A stretch of DNA of 64,000 nucleotides from Rhodoferax sp. AJA081-3 (GCF_017798165.1 NZ_CP059068.1:3100001-3164000), one strand, 5' to 3'. Positions 50,661 through 61,986 are shown, counted from the stretch's first letter. The notes: generated from the sequence alone by a model not told the origin. Program-made: numbers and translations.

Positions 50661-50929
50661 GAAGGTTTCTTTTCGGAAGGAGAAGAGATCAGCCGGGTAA
50701 ACAGCCGGGGGGGTTCAACAGGCACGGGGTCCGCGCCACCTGCACACCAGGGATGGCAGCGCCCAATGCGCGCTACGGTGAGATAACTGCCGGCTGCCGC
50801 ACCATGGGCTTCCAGTGCCTGCAGGGCATAGACGGAGCAGGTGGGTTCAAACCGGCAGGCAGAGCCCAGCCAGGGGCTCAGAAAAATCCGATACGCCTTC
50901 ACCACGCCCATCAGCAGCGATTGCATCAT
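50657..50929 (-). CDS. yidD: Membrane protein insertion efficiency factor YidD
   Basis: 90 aa. YRIFLSPWLGSACRFEPTCSVYALQALEAHGA near residue 13 and CHPWCAGGADPVP near 59 are the YidD signatures, with the characteristic cysteines. It helps YidC-dependent insertion. It overlaps rnpA and yidC by 4 bases on either side. Confidence 0.95.
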   Translation of the reverse strand: MMQSLLMGVVKAYRIFLSPWLGSACRFEPTCSVYALQALEAHGAAAGSYLTVARIGRCHPWCAGGADPVPVEPPRLFTRLISSPSEKKPS

Positions 50930-51342
50930 GGCGTGACCGTGCCAGCCGGCACGGGAAGGCGGGAAAAAAGTTGCTGCAACTCGGCCCGAACGGCTGCTTT
51001 GAGCACGTCGGAGCTGGCGCTGACAAATTGGCTGCGGTCAAACGCAGCGCGCAACCGAACCAGGTGGGCACGTTCGTTCAACAGCGGCTCGAAATCAGCA
51101 CTCACGTTGTAGATCTGGCGTTTGATGGCATTGCGCGTGACTGCACGCTTGGCCCACCGTTTGGGGACCATGGCACCCAACCACACTGCGGATTTCGGAA
51201 ACAAGACAGGCGTTGCAACGCCCTGCACCACTGCCACAGGCGACTCCAGCGCACAACAATGCAAAGCAAAATGTGCTGTCCTGGCAAGTGTTTGACCTGC
51301 CAGAACCGCCTGGAACTGGGGCCGAGTCTTCAATCGTTGCAC
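50926..51342 (-). CDS. rnpA: Ribonuclease P protein component
   Basis: 138 aa from a GTG start at 51342. It begins MQRLKTRPQFQAVLAG, typical of Burkholderiales RnpA. AKRAVTRNAIKRQIYNV near residue 67 is the RNR motif that binds the P RNA. The frame is open further upstream to 51462 but that would overlap rpmH and gives no family match, so the GTG is chosen. It lies between rpmH and yidD. Confidence 0.93.
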   Translation of the reverse strand: MQRLKTRPQFQAVLAGQTLARTAHFALHCCALESPVAVVQGVATPVLFPKSAVWLGAMVPKRWAKRAVTRNAIKRQIYNVSADFEPLLNERAHLVRLRAAFDRSQFVSASSDVLKAAVRAELQQLFSRLPVPAGTVTP

Positions 51343-51421
51343 GGTGGTATCACACCCAACCCGCACACCAGCAATGCCTGTAAATGCATGCGCTGGATCG
51401 AAGTGGCCCGCTTCAGGTTTC

Positions 51422-51556
51422 TTAGACGGCCAGGCGCTTGCGGCCCTTGGCGCGGCGTGCATTGATCACGGCGCGGCCACCGCGGGTCTTCATGCGAACC
51501 AGGAAACCGTGGGTACGGGCGCGGCGGATTTTGGAAGGTTGGTAAGTGCGTTTCAT
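51422..51556 (-). CDS. rpmH: 50S ribosomal protein L34
   Basis: 44 aa, too short for the usual ORF cut-off. The complete sequence starts [20 protein letters not shown], then [20 protein letters not shown], and ends RLAV: the full L34 pattern. Upstream is a promoter (51650-51678, minus strand). It is the first gene of rpmH-rnpA-yidD-yidC. Confidence 0.98.
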   Translation of the reverse strand: MKRTYQPSKIRRARTHGFLVRMKTRGGRAVINARRAKGRKRLAV

Positions 51557-51649
51557 TTGGAATTCCTAACAGGCTCAGTTCTGATCCTGCCCCTTTTCAC
51601 GGAGCAGATCTCGGTCAAATCGCCCCGAACACAATCAGGGGAACCGCCG

Positions 51650-51678
51650 ATTATCGCAAATTTTCTGAACCGCGGCAA
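51650..51678 (-). promoter_or_regulatory. Candidate rpmH promoter
   Basis: On the minus strand TTGCCG (51678-51673), a 17-base spacer, and GATAAT (51655-51650). It is a good sigma-70 match, about 95 bases from the rpmH start. Confidence 0.65.
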
Positions 51679-51732
51679 CACCTTACATCCGACACAGGGC
51701 GTAATGCTGTAAGTTCGGGGTAGCCGCAAAAA

Positions 51733-51761
51733 TTGTGGATAAGGTTTTGATAATTTACAAT
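51733..51761 (+). promoter_or_regulatory. Candidate dnaA promoter, -35 overlapping a DnaA box
   Basis: TTGTGG (51733-51738), exactly 17 bases, TACAAT (51756-51761). The -35 lies within a perfect DnaA box, which suggests autoregulation of dnaA. Confidence 0.7.
51734..51742 (-). promoter_or_regulatory. DnaA box 1 (perfect)
   Basis: TGTGGATAA, the reverse complement of TTATCCACA. Confidence 0.8.
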
Positions 51762-51782
51762 CCGCGGCGCAGCAATTAATAA

Positions 51783-51791
51783 CTATCCACA
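51783..51791 (+). promoter_or_regulatory. DnaA box 2 (one mismatch)
   Basis: CTATCCACA, 17 bases before the dnaA start codon. Confidence 0.6.
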
Positions 51792-51807
51792 GAAGCTGAA
51801 AAGAATA

Positions 51808-53220
51808 ATGTCTGAGGGACCCCCCACCAACCATGCCCTTTCTCAGGGCCTGGACATAGGCCAAAGCCTTTGGCAAAGTTGTGTCGACCAACTGGCCCAG
51901 GAGCTACCTGAGCAGCAATTCAACACCTGGATCAAACCCCTGAGCGCCCAGGTGCAGGAAGACTTTTCCAAAGTCACCATCTTTGTTGCCAACCGGTTCA
52001 AACTGGACTGGGTGCGTGCCCAATACAGCACCCGCATTGCAGCACTGCTGGAAAAGATGTATGGCCAGCCGGTACTGGTTGAGTTAGCGATCACTCCACG
52101 GGAAACCATTACCAGATCAGCATTTGTTCCGCAAGCTACAGAAATGATCGCGGCGGAAGAAAGTGTGCAAACCGGCGAACCCACACCGTCCGGGCTACCC
52201 AAGAACCGTCTCAACGGATCACTGACCTTCGAGAACCTGGTCGAGGGTACCGCCAACCGCATGGCCCGTGCCGCCGCCATGCACGTGGCCACCATTCCCG
52301 GCCACCTGTACAACCCCTTGTTCATCTACGGCGGCGTGGGTTTGGGCAAGACCCACCTGATGCACGCGGTGGGCAACCGGTTGCTGGCCGACAAGCCGGG
52401 CAGCAAAGTTCTCTACATCCATGCCGAACAGTTTGTCTCGGATGTGGTTAAAGCCTACCAGCGCAAGACTTTTGACGAATTCAAGGAGCGTTACCACTCC
52501 CTGGATTTGCTGCTGATCGACGATGTGCAGTTTTTTGCCAACAAGGACCGCACACAAGAGGAGTTTTTCAACGCCTTTGAGGCTCTGCTGGCCAAAAAAT
52601 CACACATTGTGATGACCAGCGACACCTATCCCAAGGGGCTGACTGATATCCACGAACGCCTGGTGTCCCGTTTTGACTCCGGTCTGACCGTTGCGATTGA
52701 ACCACCCGAACTCGAAATGCGGGTGGCGATTCTAATCAACAAGGCCCGCGTCGAGGGTTCGGAAATGCCCGAAGAGGTGGCTTTTTTCGTCGCCAAAAAC
52801 GTGCGCTCCAACGTGCGCGAGCTGGAAGGCGCGTTGCGCAAGATCCTGGCCTATTCCCGCTTCAACCAGAAGGAAATCTCCATCCAGTTGGCCCGGGAAG
52901 CCCTGCGCGACCTGTTGTCCATCCAGAACCGGCAGATTTCTGTGGAAAACATTCAGAAAACGGTGGCTGATTACTACAAGATCAAGGTCGCCGACATGTA
53001 CTCCAAAAAGCGTCCGGCCAGCATTGCCCGCCCGCGCCAGATTGCGATGTACCTGGCCAAGGAATTGACACAAAAAAGCCTTCCGGAAATCGGAGAATTG
53101 TTTGGTGGCCGCGACCACACGACGGTTCTGCACGCCGTGCGCAAAATCGGCGGTGAACGCCAGCAGATGACCGAACTCAACCAGCAGTTGCACGTGCTGG
53201 AACAGACGCTCAAAGGCTGA
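51808..53220 (+). CDS. dnaA: Chromosomal replication initiator DnaA
   Basis: 470 aa. Domain I begins with [25 protein letters not shown]. The AAA+ domain has [16 protein letters not shown] near residue 172 (Walker A) and [21 protein letters not shown] near 232 (Walker B). The C-terminal DNA-binding domain has [40 protein letters not shown] near 408-450, including the DnaA signature. It binds DnaA boxes at the origin. The ATG at 51808 gives the family N terminus. Confidence 0.98.
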   Translation: MSEGPPTNHALSQGLDIGQSLWQSCVDQLAQELPEQQFNTWIKPLSAQVQEDFSKVTIFVANRFKLDWVRAQYSTRIAALLEKMYGQPVLVELAITPRETITRSAFVPQATEMIAAEESVQTGEPTPSGLPKNRLNGSLTFENLVEGTANRMARAAAMHVATIPGHLYNPLFIYGGVGLGKTHLMHAVGNRLLADKPGSKVLYIHAEQFVSDVVKAYQRKTFDEFKERYHSLDLLLIDDVQFFANKDRTQEEFFNAFEALLAKKSHIVMTSDTYPKGLTDIHERLVSRFDSGLTVAIEPPELEMRVAILINKARVEGSEMPEEVAFFVAKNVRSNVRELEGALRKILAYSRFNQKEISIQLAREALRDLLSIQNRQISVENIQKTVADYYKIKVADMYSKKRPASIARPRQIAMYLAKELTQKSLPEIGELFGGRDHTTVLHAVRKIGGERQQMTELNQQLHVLEQTLKG

Positions 53221-53340
53221 TCAGGAATAAAACGCCAAAGCGCCGAAAGTAGGGCTTAAAACTGGGAAAATGGCGGGATTTCAGAAAAATTGGGCACGGG
53301 GGCAAAAGGTGCCACAGCAGACATTAAAGAAGAGGTAGAC

Positions 53341-54447
53341 ATGATCGTATTGAAGGCAACGCAGGACAAGGTCCTATCGGTACTGCAGTCCGTGGCAGGT
53401 ATTGTGGAGCGTCGCCACACTCTGCCTATTCTTGCCAACGTGCTGGTCCGTAAAACCGGTACCTCTCTCCAGGTCACCACCAGCGATCTGGAAATCCAGA
53501 TTCGCACCACGGCCGAACTGGGTGGCGACACCGGCAACTTCACGACCACCATCGGTGCCCGCAAACTGATCGACATCCTGCGCACCATGCCATCGGACCA
53601 GACCGTATCGCTGGAGTCCAGCCAGAGCAAGATCATCCTCAAAGGTGGCAAGAGCAAGTTCACACTGCAAACCATGGCGGCAGAAGACTTTCCACTGGTG
53701 CAAGAATCCGCCAGTTTTGGCCCCATCTTCAGCGTGCCCCAAAAAACGCTCAAGAGCCTGCTGAGCCAAGTCTCCTTTGCCATGGCTGTGCATGACATCC
53801 GTTACTACCTCAACGGCATTCTGTTTGTGGCCGAAGGCAAGCAGCTGAGCCTGGTCGCGACCGACGGCCACCGCCTGGCCTTTGCCTCCGCTACGCTGGA
53901 TGTGGAAGTGCCCAAGCAGGAAGTGATTCTGCCGCGCAAGACTGTGGTCGAACTGCAGCGCCTGCTGTCGGATGCCGAAGGCGCCATCGAGATGCAATTC
54001 GCCAACAACCAGGCCAAGTTTGTATTCGACGGCATGGAGTTCGTTACCAAACTGGTCGAGGGCAAATTCCCTGACTACAACCGCGTCATCCCCAAGAACC
54101 ACAAGAACAGCATCACGCTGGGTCGCGATGCGCTGTTGAAGACTCTGCAACGCACCGCCATCCTGACCAGCGACAAGTTCAAGGGTGTGCGCCTGAACAT
54201 CGACCCCGGCAGCCTGCGTGTAGCCTCCAACAATGCCGAGCAAGAAGAAGCCGTGGACGAACTCGACATCGACTACGGCGGTGACAGCATAGAGATCGGT
54301 TTCAACGTGACCTACCTGATCGACGCGCTGGCCAATATGAGCCAGGACATGGTGAAACTGGAACTGTCGGACGGCAACAGCTCGGCACTGTTCACGATTC
54401 CGGAGAACGCCACCTTCAAATACGTCGTGATGCCGATGAGAATTTGA
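53341..54447 (+). CDS. dnaN: DNA polymerase III beta sliding clamp
   Basis: 368 aa. MIVLKATQDKVLSVLQSVAGIVERRHTLPILANVL is a typical start. Three clamp domains follow, and the end is FKYVVMPMRI, the DnaN C-terminal signature. It tethers polymerase III to DNA. The start at 53341 follows AGAAGAGG; a 17-codon longer frame is unlikely. It lies 120 bases after dnaA and is followed by a terminator-like hairpin. Confidence 0.98.
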   Translation: MIVLKATQDKVLSVLQSVAGIVERRHTLPILANVLVRKTGTSLQVTTSDLEIQIRTTAELGGDTGNFTTTIGARKLIDILRTMPSDQTVSLESSQSKIILKGGKSKFTLQTMAAEDFPLVQESASFGPIFSVPQKTLKSLLSQVSFAMAVHDIRYYLNGILFVAEGKQLSLVATDGHRLAFASATLDVEVPKQEVILPRKTVVELQRLLSDAEGAIEMQFANNQAKFVFDGMEFVTKLVEGKFPDYNRVIPKNHKNSITLGRDALLKTLQRTAILTSDKFKGVRLNIDPGSLRVASNNAEQEEAVDELDIDYGGDSIEIGFNVTYLIDALANMSQDMVKLELSDGNSSALFTIPENATFKYVVMPMRI

Positions 54448-54466
54448 TGCTACAAAAATAGTAGCT
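54448..54466 (-). repeat. Family A half element, copy A8
   Basis: Only the 3' hairpin is kept: GCTAC-N7-GTAGC with both arms changed together. It starts directly after the dnaN stop codon; the CCCCCGT part is missing. Confidence 0.5.
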
Positions 54467-54477
54467 GGATGACTAGC

Positions 54478-54500
54478 AAACCCCCGGGCTCCGGGGGTTT
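54478..54500 (+). terminator. Hairpin after dnaN
   Basis: AAACCCCCGG-GCT-CCGGGGGTTT, a 10-bp stem. Only three T follow, so it may be a weak terminator or attenuator before gyrB. Confidence 0.6.
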
Positions 54501-54584
54501 ATGCATTCAAGAATGCTGAGATTTGCAGGCCAGACCGTCAGTTCTGTCCCCAACTGATTGAAATTTGTGAGAGAGAAGCAAGCC

Positions 54585-57187
<2,603 letters not shown>

Positions 57188-57224
57188 TAAACCAACACCG
57201 CTGGTCCTCTCAGAGACCAGGCGT

Positions 57225-57253
57225 AAAAAAGGGCTGCAACTGCAGCCCTTTTT
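57225..57253. terminator. Intrinsic terminator after gyrB
   Basis: AAAAAAGGGCTGCA paired with TGCAGCCCTTTTT; T run on both strands, so it may also end the convergent infA transcript. A second small hairpin (CTGGTC...GACCAG, 57201-57220) lies just upstream. Confidence 0.9.
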
Positions 57254-57264
57254 GATGGGTGCGC

Positions 57265-57513
57265 TTAACGGCGCGGCGTCATCGGCCCGCGGCCTTCGAT
57301 GTGGCGGAAGTTGATACGGCCCTTGCTCAGGTCGTAAGGGGACAACTCCAGCGACACCTTGTCACCCGCCAGAATGCGGATGTGGTTCTTGCGCATCTTG
57401 CCTGCGGAATAGGCAATCAGTTGGTGGCCGTTGTCCAGCGTCACGCGAAAACGCGTATCGGGCAACACTTCGTTCACGACGCCCATCATCTCGATCAGGT
57501 CTTCTTTAGCCAT
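57265..57513 (-). CDS. infA: Translation initiation factor IF-1 (longer Burkholderiales type)
   Basis: 82 aa. [35 protein letters not shown] and [33 protein letters not shown] form the S1/OB fold of IF-1. It has about 10 residues beyond the usual 72 ([11 protein letters not shown] tail), as in the second infA of Burkholderiales. It sits alone, convergent with gyrB. A TAGTACTCCTGT-type leader (GGAG on the minus strand) precedes the start. Confidence 0.93.
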   Translation of the reverse strand: MAKEDLIEMMGVVNEVLPDTRFRVTLDNGHQLIAYSAGKMRKNHIRILAGDKVSLELSPYDLSKGRINFRHIEGRGPMTPRR

Positions 57514-57539
57514 GGTGTAGTACTCCTGTAAAACTAAAT

Positions 57540-57746
57540 TCAGTGTGGGCGTGTGATGTCACGCACCCAGTCAATCCCTTGTGCAATGGCGAAGCGCGCT
57601 GCTGCGTCGTGCGAGGGAAACTCATCGTGGAATCGCATCACACGATCGGTGGAAGCGCTGCCGCGGCCGCTGGCAATGGAAACCTGTGCGGCGTACTGCC
57701 CACATGGTAATTGACGGGGGCAGGCTGCGATGCGGTATTTGCCCAT
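57540..57746 (-). CDS. Small uncharacterised protein
   Basis: 68 aa from ATG 57746 ([14 protein letters not shown]); the frame is open to 57785. It has the block [20 protein letters not shown] then [20 protein letters not shown] near residues 20-60, which looks like a small alpha/beta protein. Not recognised. It lies 26 bases upstream of infA on the same strand. Confidence 0.6.
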   Translation of the reverse strand: MGKYRIAACPRQLPCGQYAAQVSIASGRGSASTDRVMRFHDEFPSHDAAARFAIAQGIDWVRDITRPH

Positions 57747-57969
57747 TGTGATGGGCGTTTCTTTTATTGTTGTCGTAAAAATCATTAAAAATCAAACATG
57801 CGCGGGGCGAATTGGCCCATGGCGCGGGAAGCAAATTGGCATGCCCTCATGCCGAGGCACCCTTCTCATCCATCCAGCACGCCGTTCTTCTATAGAACCA
57901 CAGGCTGGCTTACTCGCCATAGCAGGGGCGAAGTCGACAGAGGGGGAAAAAGCCACCAAGCCGTGAGAA

Positions 57970-58074
57970 GACTGGTGTGAACGCAGTTGAGGGGCTGGAC
58001 TGGCAACCCCTCTGCCGGGGGTGTTCGCGTGAACCACCTAGGGTGGATTTACGTGACCAGTCGCCAAAAGCGAC
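57970..58074. other. Structured intergenic region, candidate non-coding RNA
   Basis: In the 373-base stretch without a gene (57747-58119) a set of inverted repeats clusters: GACTGGT (57970-57976) with ACCAGTC (58056-58062) encloses GAGGGG...CCCCTC (57989-58012), GTTC-GCGT-GAAC (58023-58034) and CCACC-TAG-GGTGG (58034-58046); GTCGC-N5-GCGAC (58060-58074) follows. A closed multi-branch shape is therefore possible. No riboswitch or known RNA consensus was recognised, and the strand is unknown. The rest of the stretch (57747-57969) shows nothing I can name. Confidence 0.35.
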
Positions 58075-58119
58075 CCCCGAATATACCACGTCTTGAAAAA
58101 TAGCGCACCCGACCCCGTA

Positions 58120-59337
58120 TCAGCGCGGCGCCGCCGCCGCCTTGACCGGCACCAGAAACCATAAAAACGCCAACACCTGGGCCACCAGCAAGCCACCCAG
58201 CGTGGCCCGGAAGGCATCCGCCCGGCCCATGCCTCCGGACACAAACCCGTCCACCGCCGCGCCTATGCCCCACTGCAAACCAAAGGCGCCCACAAACACC
58301 AGCAGGTTCAGCGCCGTGTTCACCCGGCCCGACAACGCCACCGGGAAGGCCGCCGTCAGCTGCGAATAGGCAATATTGCCCAGGCTGAACGACACACCCA
58401 GCAGCGGCCACAACGATGCGGGCGGCGCCAGACCCAACAGAATGGCCAATTCCACAACCAGCGCCAACCCCATGCCGGCACGCAACAAGACCATGGGTGT
58501 GATGCCGCGCCGCGCCAGGGCCGTTGAACAGGTGGCGACGAACAAAAACCCCGCCAGCATGGCCAGCGACATCAGGAACAACACACCGGCCGCATCACCC
58601 CGCGTGGCGCCATTCACCTCCATCAGCCAAGGCACGGCCCACAGGCCTTGGATGGCCATGAAGCCGCCCATGATGACGCAACCCTGGGGTGCAAACCGCC
58701 AGAACACACGGTTGCCGTAGATCTGCCCAAGGCTACGGATCTGCTGGCCCAGGGTCTCGCGCTCAGCCTTGGCGCTGTGGTCCGGCACGGTCATCAAAAA
58801 GCCCGCCGCCAGCACCAGCAGGGCGGCCACCAGCCAGAACACACCCCGCCAACCAACAAAAGGCAGCGCAGCGGCCACCGGCACACTGGCCGACAACGCG
58901 CCCAGCCCCCCCGCCACCATGATGGTGGCCGTCAGCGACGGCAGGCGTTCACTGGGAAACCACTGGCTAAACGCCTTGAAACTGGCCATCAAACAGGCGG
59001 ACACGCCCAAGCCTATCAGCGCACGCCCCAGCGCCAGCGCCTCCAAAGACCTGCCCATCGCAAACACCGCACTGCCCACTGCCGCTACCAGCAACAAGGC
59101 CGCCTCTACCCGGCGTGGGCCAAACCGGTCCAGCAACAAACCCAGCGGCAACTGGAACAGGCCAAAGGCGAGAAAATAGGCCGAGGTCAACAAACCCAGG
59201 CCGGTGGCGGTGATGTCCATCTCCTGCATCAGTTCAGGCGCAATCACCGCATTCACACTGCGCAAACCATAGGACAGAAAATACCCGGCGGCATAGGCCG
59301 GTACCAGGCGAAACCACAGACGCAGGTGCTCATTCAT
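58120..59337 (-). CDS. Major facilitator superfamily transporter
   Basis: 405 aa with about 12 membrane segments. DRFGPRRVEAALLL near residue 75 is the A-motif-like loop between TM2 and TM3. FLSYGLRSVNAVIAPEL near 20 and MASFKAFSQWFPSERLPSL near 117 resemble the MFS group of sugar-phosphate/hexuronate-like carriers. It should move a small solute with protons. The ATG at 59337 is used because the first membrane segment follows directly; the frame to 59352 adds 5 residues. Upstream is repeat A9 and then the divergent aroG. Confidence 0.85.
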   Translation of the reverse strand: MNEHLRLWFRLVPAYAAGYFLSYGLRSVNAVIAPELMQEMDITATGLGLLTSAYFLAFGLFQLPLGLLLDRFGPRRVEAALLLVAAVGSAVFAMGRSLEALALGRALIGLGVSACLMASFKAFSQWFPSERLPSLTATIMVAGGLGALSASVPVAAALPFVGWRGVFWLVAALLVLAAGFLMTVPDHSAKAERETLGQQIRSLGQIYGNRVFWRFAPQGCVIMGGFMAIQGLWAVPWLMEVNGATRGDAAGVLFLMSLAMLAGFLFVATCSTALARRGITPMVLLRAGMGLALVVELAILLGLAPPASLWPLLGVSFSLGNIAYSQLTAAFPVALSGRVNTALNLLVFVGAFGLQWGIGAAVDGFVSGGMGRADAFRATLGGLLVAQVLAFLWFLVPVKAAAAPR

Positions 59338-59392
59338 GGCGTCAATTGTCACAGCAGGTGGCAGCGAAGACCGCCCAGCAACAGCCTTGCAG

Positions 59393-59450
59393 GCAAAATA
59401 TGCCCCTAGCCCCCGTGTAATCTACCTAAGCAGCTATAAAATTCATAGTA
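59393..59450 (+). repeat. Family A element, copy A9, directly before aroG
   Basis: Contains CTAGCCCCCGT and GCTAT-N7-ATAGT. Its final base is followed at once by the ATG of aroG, so the element forms the whole proximal leader and no Shine-Dalgarno is present. Confidence 0.78.
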
Positions 59451-60530
59451 ATGAAAACCGAACTCAGCACCCACGACACCACCCGCATCGACGACCTCCG
59501 CATCGGTGCGGTGCGCCCCCTGATCACCCCGGCGCTTTTGGAAGAAAAACTTCCCGTGCCAGACGCTGCCCAGGCCCTGGTGGAGAGCAGCCGCGCGGCC
59601 ATCTCCAACATCCTGCACGGCAAGGATGACCGCCTGATCGTCGTGGTCGGCCCCTGTTCCATCCACGACCACGAACAGGCCATGGACTACGCCTGGCAGC
59701 TCAAGGAACAGGCCGAGGCCCTGAAGGATGACCTGCTAGTGGTAATGCGTGTGTACTTCGAAAAACCCCGCACCACGGTGGGATGGAAGGGTTACATCAA
59801 CGACCCGCACCTGGACGGCAGCTTCGCCATCAACGAAGGTCTGGAGATGGCGCGCAAGCTGCTGTTGGACATCCTGGCCATCGACATGCCGGTGGGCACC
59901 GAATTTCTGGACCTGCTCTCACCCCAGTTCATCAGTGAGCTGGTCAGCTGGGGCGCCATCGGCGCGCGCACCACCGAGAGCCAGAGCCACCGCCAACTGG
60001 CCAGTGGTTTGAGCTGCCCCGTGGGTTTCAAGAACGGCACGGACGGCGGCATCAAAGTGGCGACCGACGCCATCCAGGCAGCAAGGGCCAGCCACTCCTT
60101 CATGGGCATGACCAAGATGGGCCAGGCCGCCATCTTCGAGACCCGCGGCAATGACGACTGCCACGTCATCTTGCGCGGCGGCAAGGCCACCAACTACAGC
60201 AAGGCCGATGTGGACGCAGCCTGCGCACTGCTCAAAGCTGCGGGCCTGCGCGAGCAGGTGATGATTGACGTCAGCCACGCCAACAGCAGCAAACAACACG
60301 CCCGTCAGATCGTGGTGGCGGCGGATGTGGCACAACAAATCGCCGCCGGCGACCGCCGCATCACCGGCATCATGATCGAAAGCCACCTGAACGAGGGCCG
60401 CCAGGACATCCTGCCCGGCACACCGTTGCAGCACGGCGTGTCCGTCACCGACGCCTGCATCAGCATGGAACAAACCGTGCCGGTGCTGAAGGAGCTGGCG
60501 GCAGCGGTCAGAGCCCGTAGAGGCCACTAG
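59451..60530 (+). CDS. aroG: 3-deoxy-7-phosphoheptulonate synthase (DAHP synthase, class I AroG/F/H type)
   Basis: 359 aa. RIGAVRPLITPALLEEKLP near residue 20, VVVGPCSIHDHEQAMDYAWQL near 65 (metal-binding Cys), YFEKPRTTVGWKGYINDPHLDGSF near 100 and GLSCPVGFKNGTDGGIKVATDA near 190 are class I signatures. MIDVSHANSSKQH near 278 and GIMIESHLNEGRQ near 300 bind metal and PEP. It makes DAHP from PEP and erythrose-4-phosphate, the first step of the shikimate pathway. Repeat A9 is its leader and its stop codon lies within repeat A10. Which aromatic amino acid inhibits it is not visible. Confidence 0.95.
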   Translation: MKTELSTHDTTRIDDLRIGAVRPLITPALLEEKLPVPDAAQALVESSRAAISNILHGKDDRLIVVVGPCSIHDHEQAMDYAWQLKEQAEALKDDLLVVMRVYFEKPRTTVGWKGYINDPHLDGSFAINEGLEMARKLLLDILAIDMPVGTEFLDLLSPQFISELVSWGAIGARTTESQSHRQLASGLSCPVGFKNGTDGGIKVATDAIQAARASHSFMGMTKMGQAAIFETRGNDDCHVILRGGKATNYSKADVDAACALLKAAGLREQVMIDVSHANSSKQHARQIVVAADVAQQIAAGDRRITGIMIESHLNEGRQDILPGTPLQHGVSVTDACISMEQTVPVLKELAAAVRARRGH

Positions 60531-60570
60531 CCCCCGTTCATACTGCCTGTATAGCTATCACCTTTATAGC
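60521..60570 (+). repeat. Family A element, copy A10, between aroG and the amidotransferase gene
   Basis: The TAG of its CTAGCCCCCGT is the aroG stop codon (60528-60530). Its hairpin GCTAT-N7-ATAGC ends one base before the next gene's ATG at 60572. Confidence 0.78.
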
Positions 60571-60571
60571 A

Positions 60572-61291
60572 ATGAAAATCTGCATCCTGGACAATGACAC
60601 GCTGGACGGTGAACTGGCCCGCCGCTACACCAGCTTTGGCGCCATGTTTGTGCAGCTGTTTAACAGCGTGGGGGCCCAGTGGACCTATGACATCTTCAGC
60701 ACCCAGCGGGGTGAATACCCGGCTTCGTTTGATGCCTATGACGCAGTGCTGCTGACCGGCAGTGCATCGGACGCGTTTTCCGATGAAGCCTGGGTGGTCG
60801 AACTGCGCCGGCGCGTCACGCAGCTATTGGCCGAACGCAAAAAAATGGTGGGCGTGTGTTTTGGCCACCAGTTGATCGGCCTGTGTATGGGGGGGCCTGT
60901 GGGCCGCGCGCCACAGGGCTGGGGCAAAGGGCGCATGGCCTACGACTGGCACCGCCAAGATTTGCCAAATTGCCAAGATCGCCAGCAGATTGCGCTCTAT
61001 GTCAGCCACCAGGACCAGGTGCTGGCCTTGCCCCCGGGCGCCAGCCTGGTCGCCAGCAGCGACTTCTGCCCCGTGGCGGCTTTCACGGTGGATGACTACG
61101 TGTTTTGTGTGCAGGCCCATCCCGAATTCGACACGTTTTTCAGCCAGTACTTGCTGGACGAACACCGCGAACGATTGGGTGAAGCCGAATACGCCGCCAA
61201 GAGCAAGGGCTTGCTGGCCGGCCACGAGGGTGGCGATGTGGCGCGGTTGGTGGTGGCATTTCTGGAAAACAGCCCCCGGAGCGCTGGATAA
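60572..61291 (+). CDS. Class I glutamine amidotransferase-like protein (GMP-synthase type domain)
   Basis: 239 aa. VGVCFGHQLIGLCMGG near residue 95 holds the catalytic Cys, and CVQAHPEFD near 175 holds the catalytic His, with the Glu two residues on. YVSHQDQVLALPPGA near 148 is a further family block. It is a stand-alone amidotransferase domain of the kind that degrades or transfers glutamine/gamma-glutamyl groups; the partner is unknown. Its leader is repeat A10 with no Shine-Dalgarno. Confidence 0.88.
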   Translation: MKICILDNDTLDGELARRYTSFGAMFVQLFNSVGAQWTYDIFSTQRGEYPASFDAYDAVLLTGSASDAFSDEAWVVELRRRVTQLLAERKKMVGVCFGHQLIGLCMGGPVGRAPQGWGKGRMAYDWHRQDLPNCQDRQQIALYVSHQDQVLALPPGASLVASSDFCPVAAFTVDDYVFCVQAHPEFDTFFSQYLLDEHRERLGEAEYAAKSKGLLAGHEGGDVARLVVAFLENSPRSAG

Positions 61292-61337
61292 ATTGGCCCC
61301 GGGGTTGGGAAGTTTTGCAAGTCCAGTCCTTGTGGGT

Positions 61338-61353
61338 CCGGTTGCGCAACCGG
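61338..61353. other. 16-bp perfect palindrome upstream of the Lrp-type gene
   Basis: CCGGTTGCGCAACCGG, in the 210-base gap between the amidotransferase and the Lrp-type regulator gene. It may be an operator; nothing else in that gap was recognised. Confidence 0.35.
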
Positions 61354-61501
61354 GGCTTGTGGCCCGGGTCGCATGGAGGTTCTGTCGGTAACAGATGTTT
61401 CCAGTGTAGGTCTGCAGCGCTGGCAGAAGATTGCGTAGTGGCCCATGTGCAGCAAATTTTCGGCATACTCTGTCTCAAATGACATAAATACTGGCAGAAA
61501 C

Positions 61502-61978
61502 ATGAAACTGGATCGCTACGACCAACATATTCTGGAAATCCTGCAGGCAGACGGCCGCATCAACAACCAGGACCTGGCCGACCGCATCGGCCTGTCGCCC
61601 TCTCCCTGCCTGCGCCGGGTACGGGCCCTGGAGGAATCGGGCCTCATCGTCGGTTACCGCGCCCTGTTGGATGCCAAAAAGCTGGGCCTGACACTCACCG
61701 CCCTGATCCATATCTCCATGGACAAACACACACCCGAGCGTTTTGCCAACTTCGAGGCCACGGTCAGCCTGCTACCGGAGGTGCTGGAGTGCCTGCTGAT
61801 CACCGGCCAGAACGCCGACTACCAATTGAAAGTGGCCGTGCGCGATATGGACCACTACCAGGCCCTGCTGCTGAACAAGCTGGCCAGCATCACCGGTGTG
61901 ACCGGTGTGCACTCCAGTTTTGTGCTGCGCCAGGTCTTATCCAAAACGGCATTGGCCGTGTCCACCGGCACGGTGTAG
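61502..61978 (+). CDS. Lrp/AsnC-family transcriptional regulator
   Basis: 158 aa. The helix-turn-helix is LDRYDQHILEILQADGRINNQDLADRIGLSPSPCLRRVRALEESGLI (residues 3-50). The RAM ligand-binding domain follows (VLECLLITGQNADYQLKVAVRDMDHY near 95). The start at ATG 61502 follows a CTGGCAGAAAC leader without a strong ribosome-binding site. It is a small metabolite-responsive regulator, ligand unknown; the neighbouring aroG and transporter genes are possible targets only by position. Confidence 0.92.
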   Translation: MKLDRYDQHILEILQADGRINNQDLADRIGLSPSPCLRRVRALEESGLIVGYRALLDAKKLGLTLTALIHISMDKHTPERFANFEATVSLLPEVLECLLITGQNADYQLKVAVRDMDHYQALLLNKLASITGVTGVHSSFVLRQVLSKTALAVSTGTV

Positions 61979-61986
61979 GGGCAACC

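Larger units (their letters stand above)
51557..51807. other. rpmH-dnaA intergenic region, candidate origin of replication
   Basis: It separates the leftward rpmH operon from rightward dnaA, the standard place of oriC in this group, and has the two promoters and two DnaA-box-like sequences annotated here. It is AT-richer than its neighbours near 51721-51807. Only two boxes are visible, fewer than a typical oriC, so part of the origin may lie elsewhere. Confidence 0.6.

Noticed and set aside
51343..51462. Longer N terminus for RnpA
   Set aside because: It would overlap rpmH and has no similarity to RnpA; the GTG at 51342 starts the conserved MQRLKTRPQF.
57900..58074. Cobalamin or other known riboswitch
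   Set aside because: AAAAGCCACC and GGGGG elements suggested it, but the order of consensus boxes does not fit, and no B12 gene follows.
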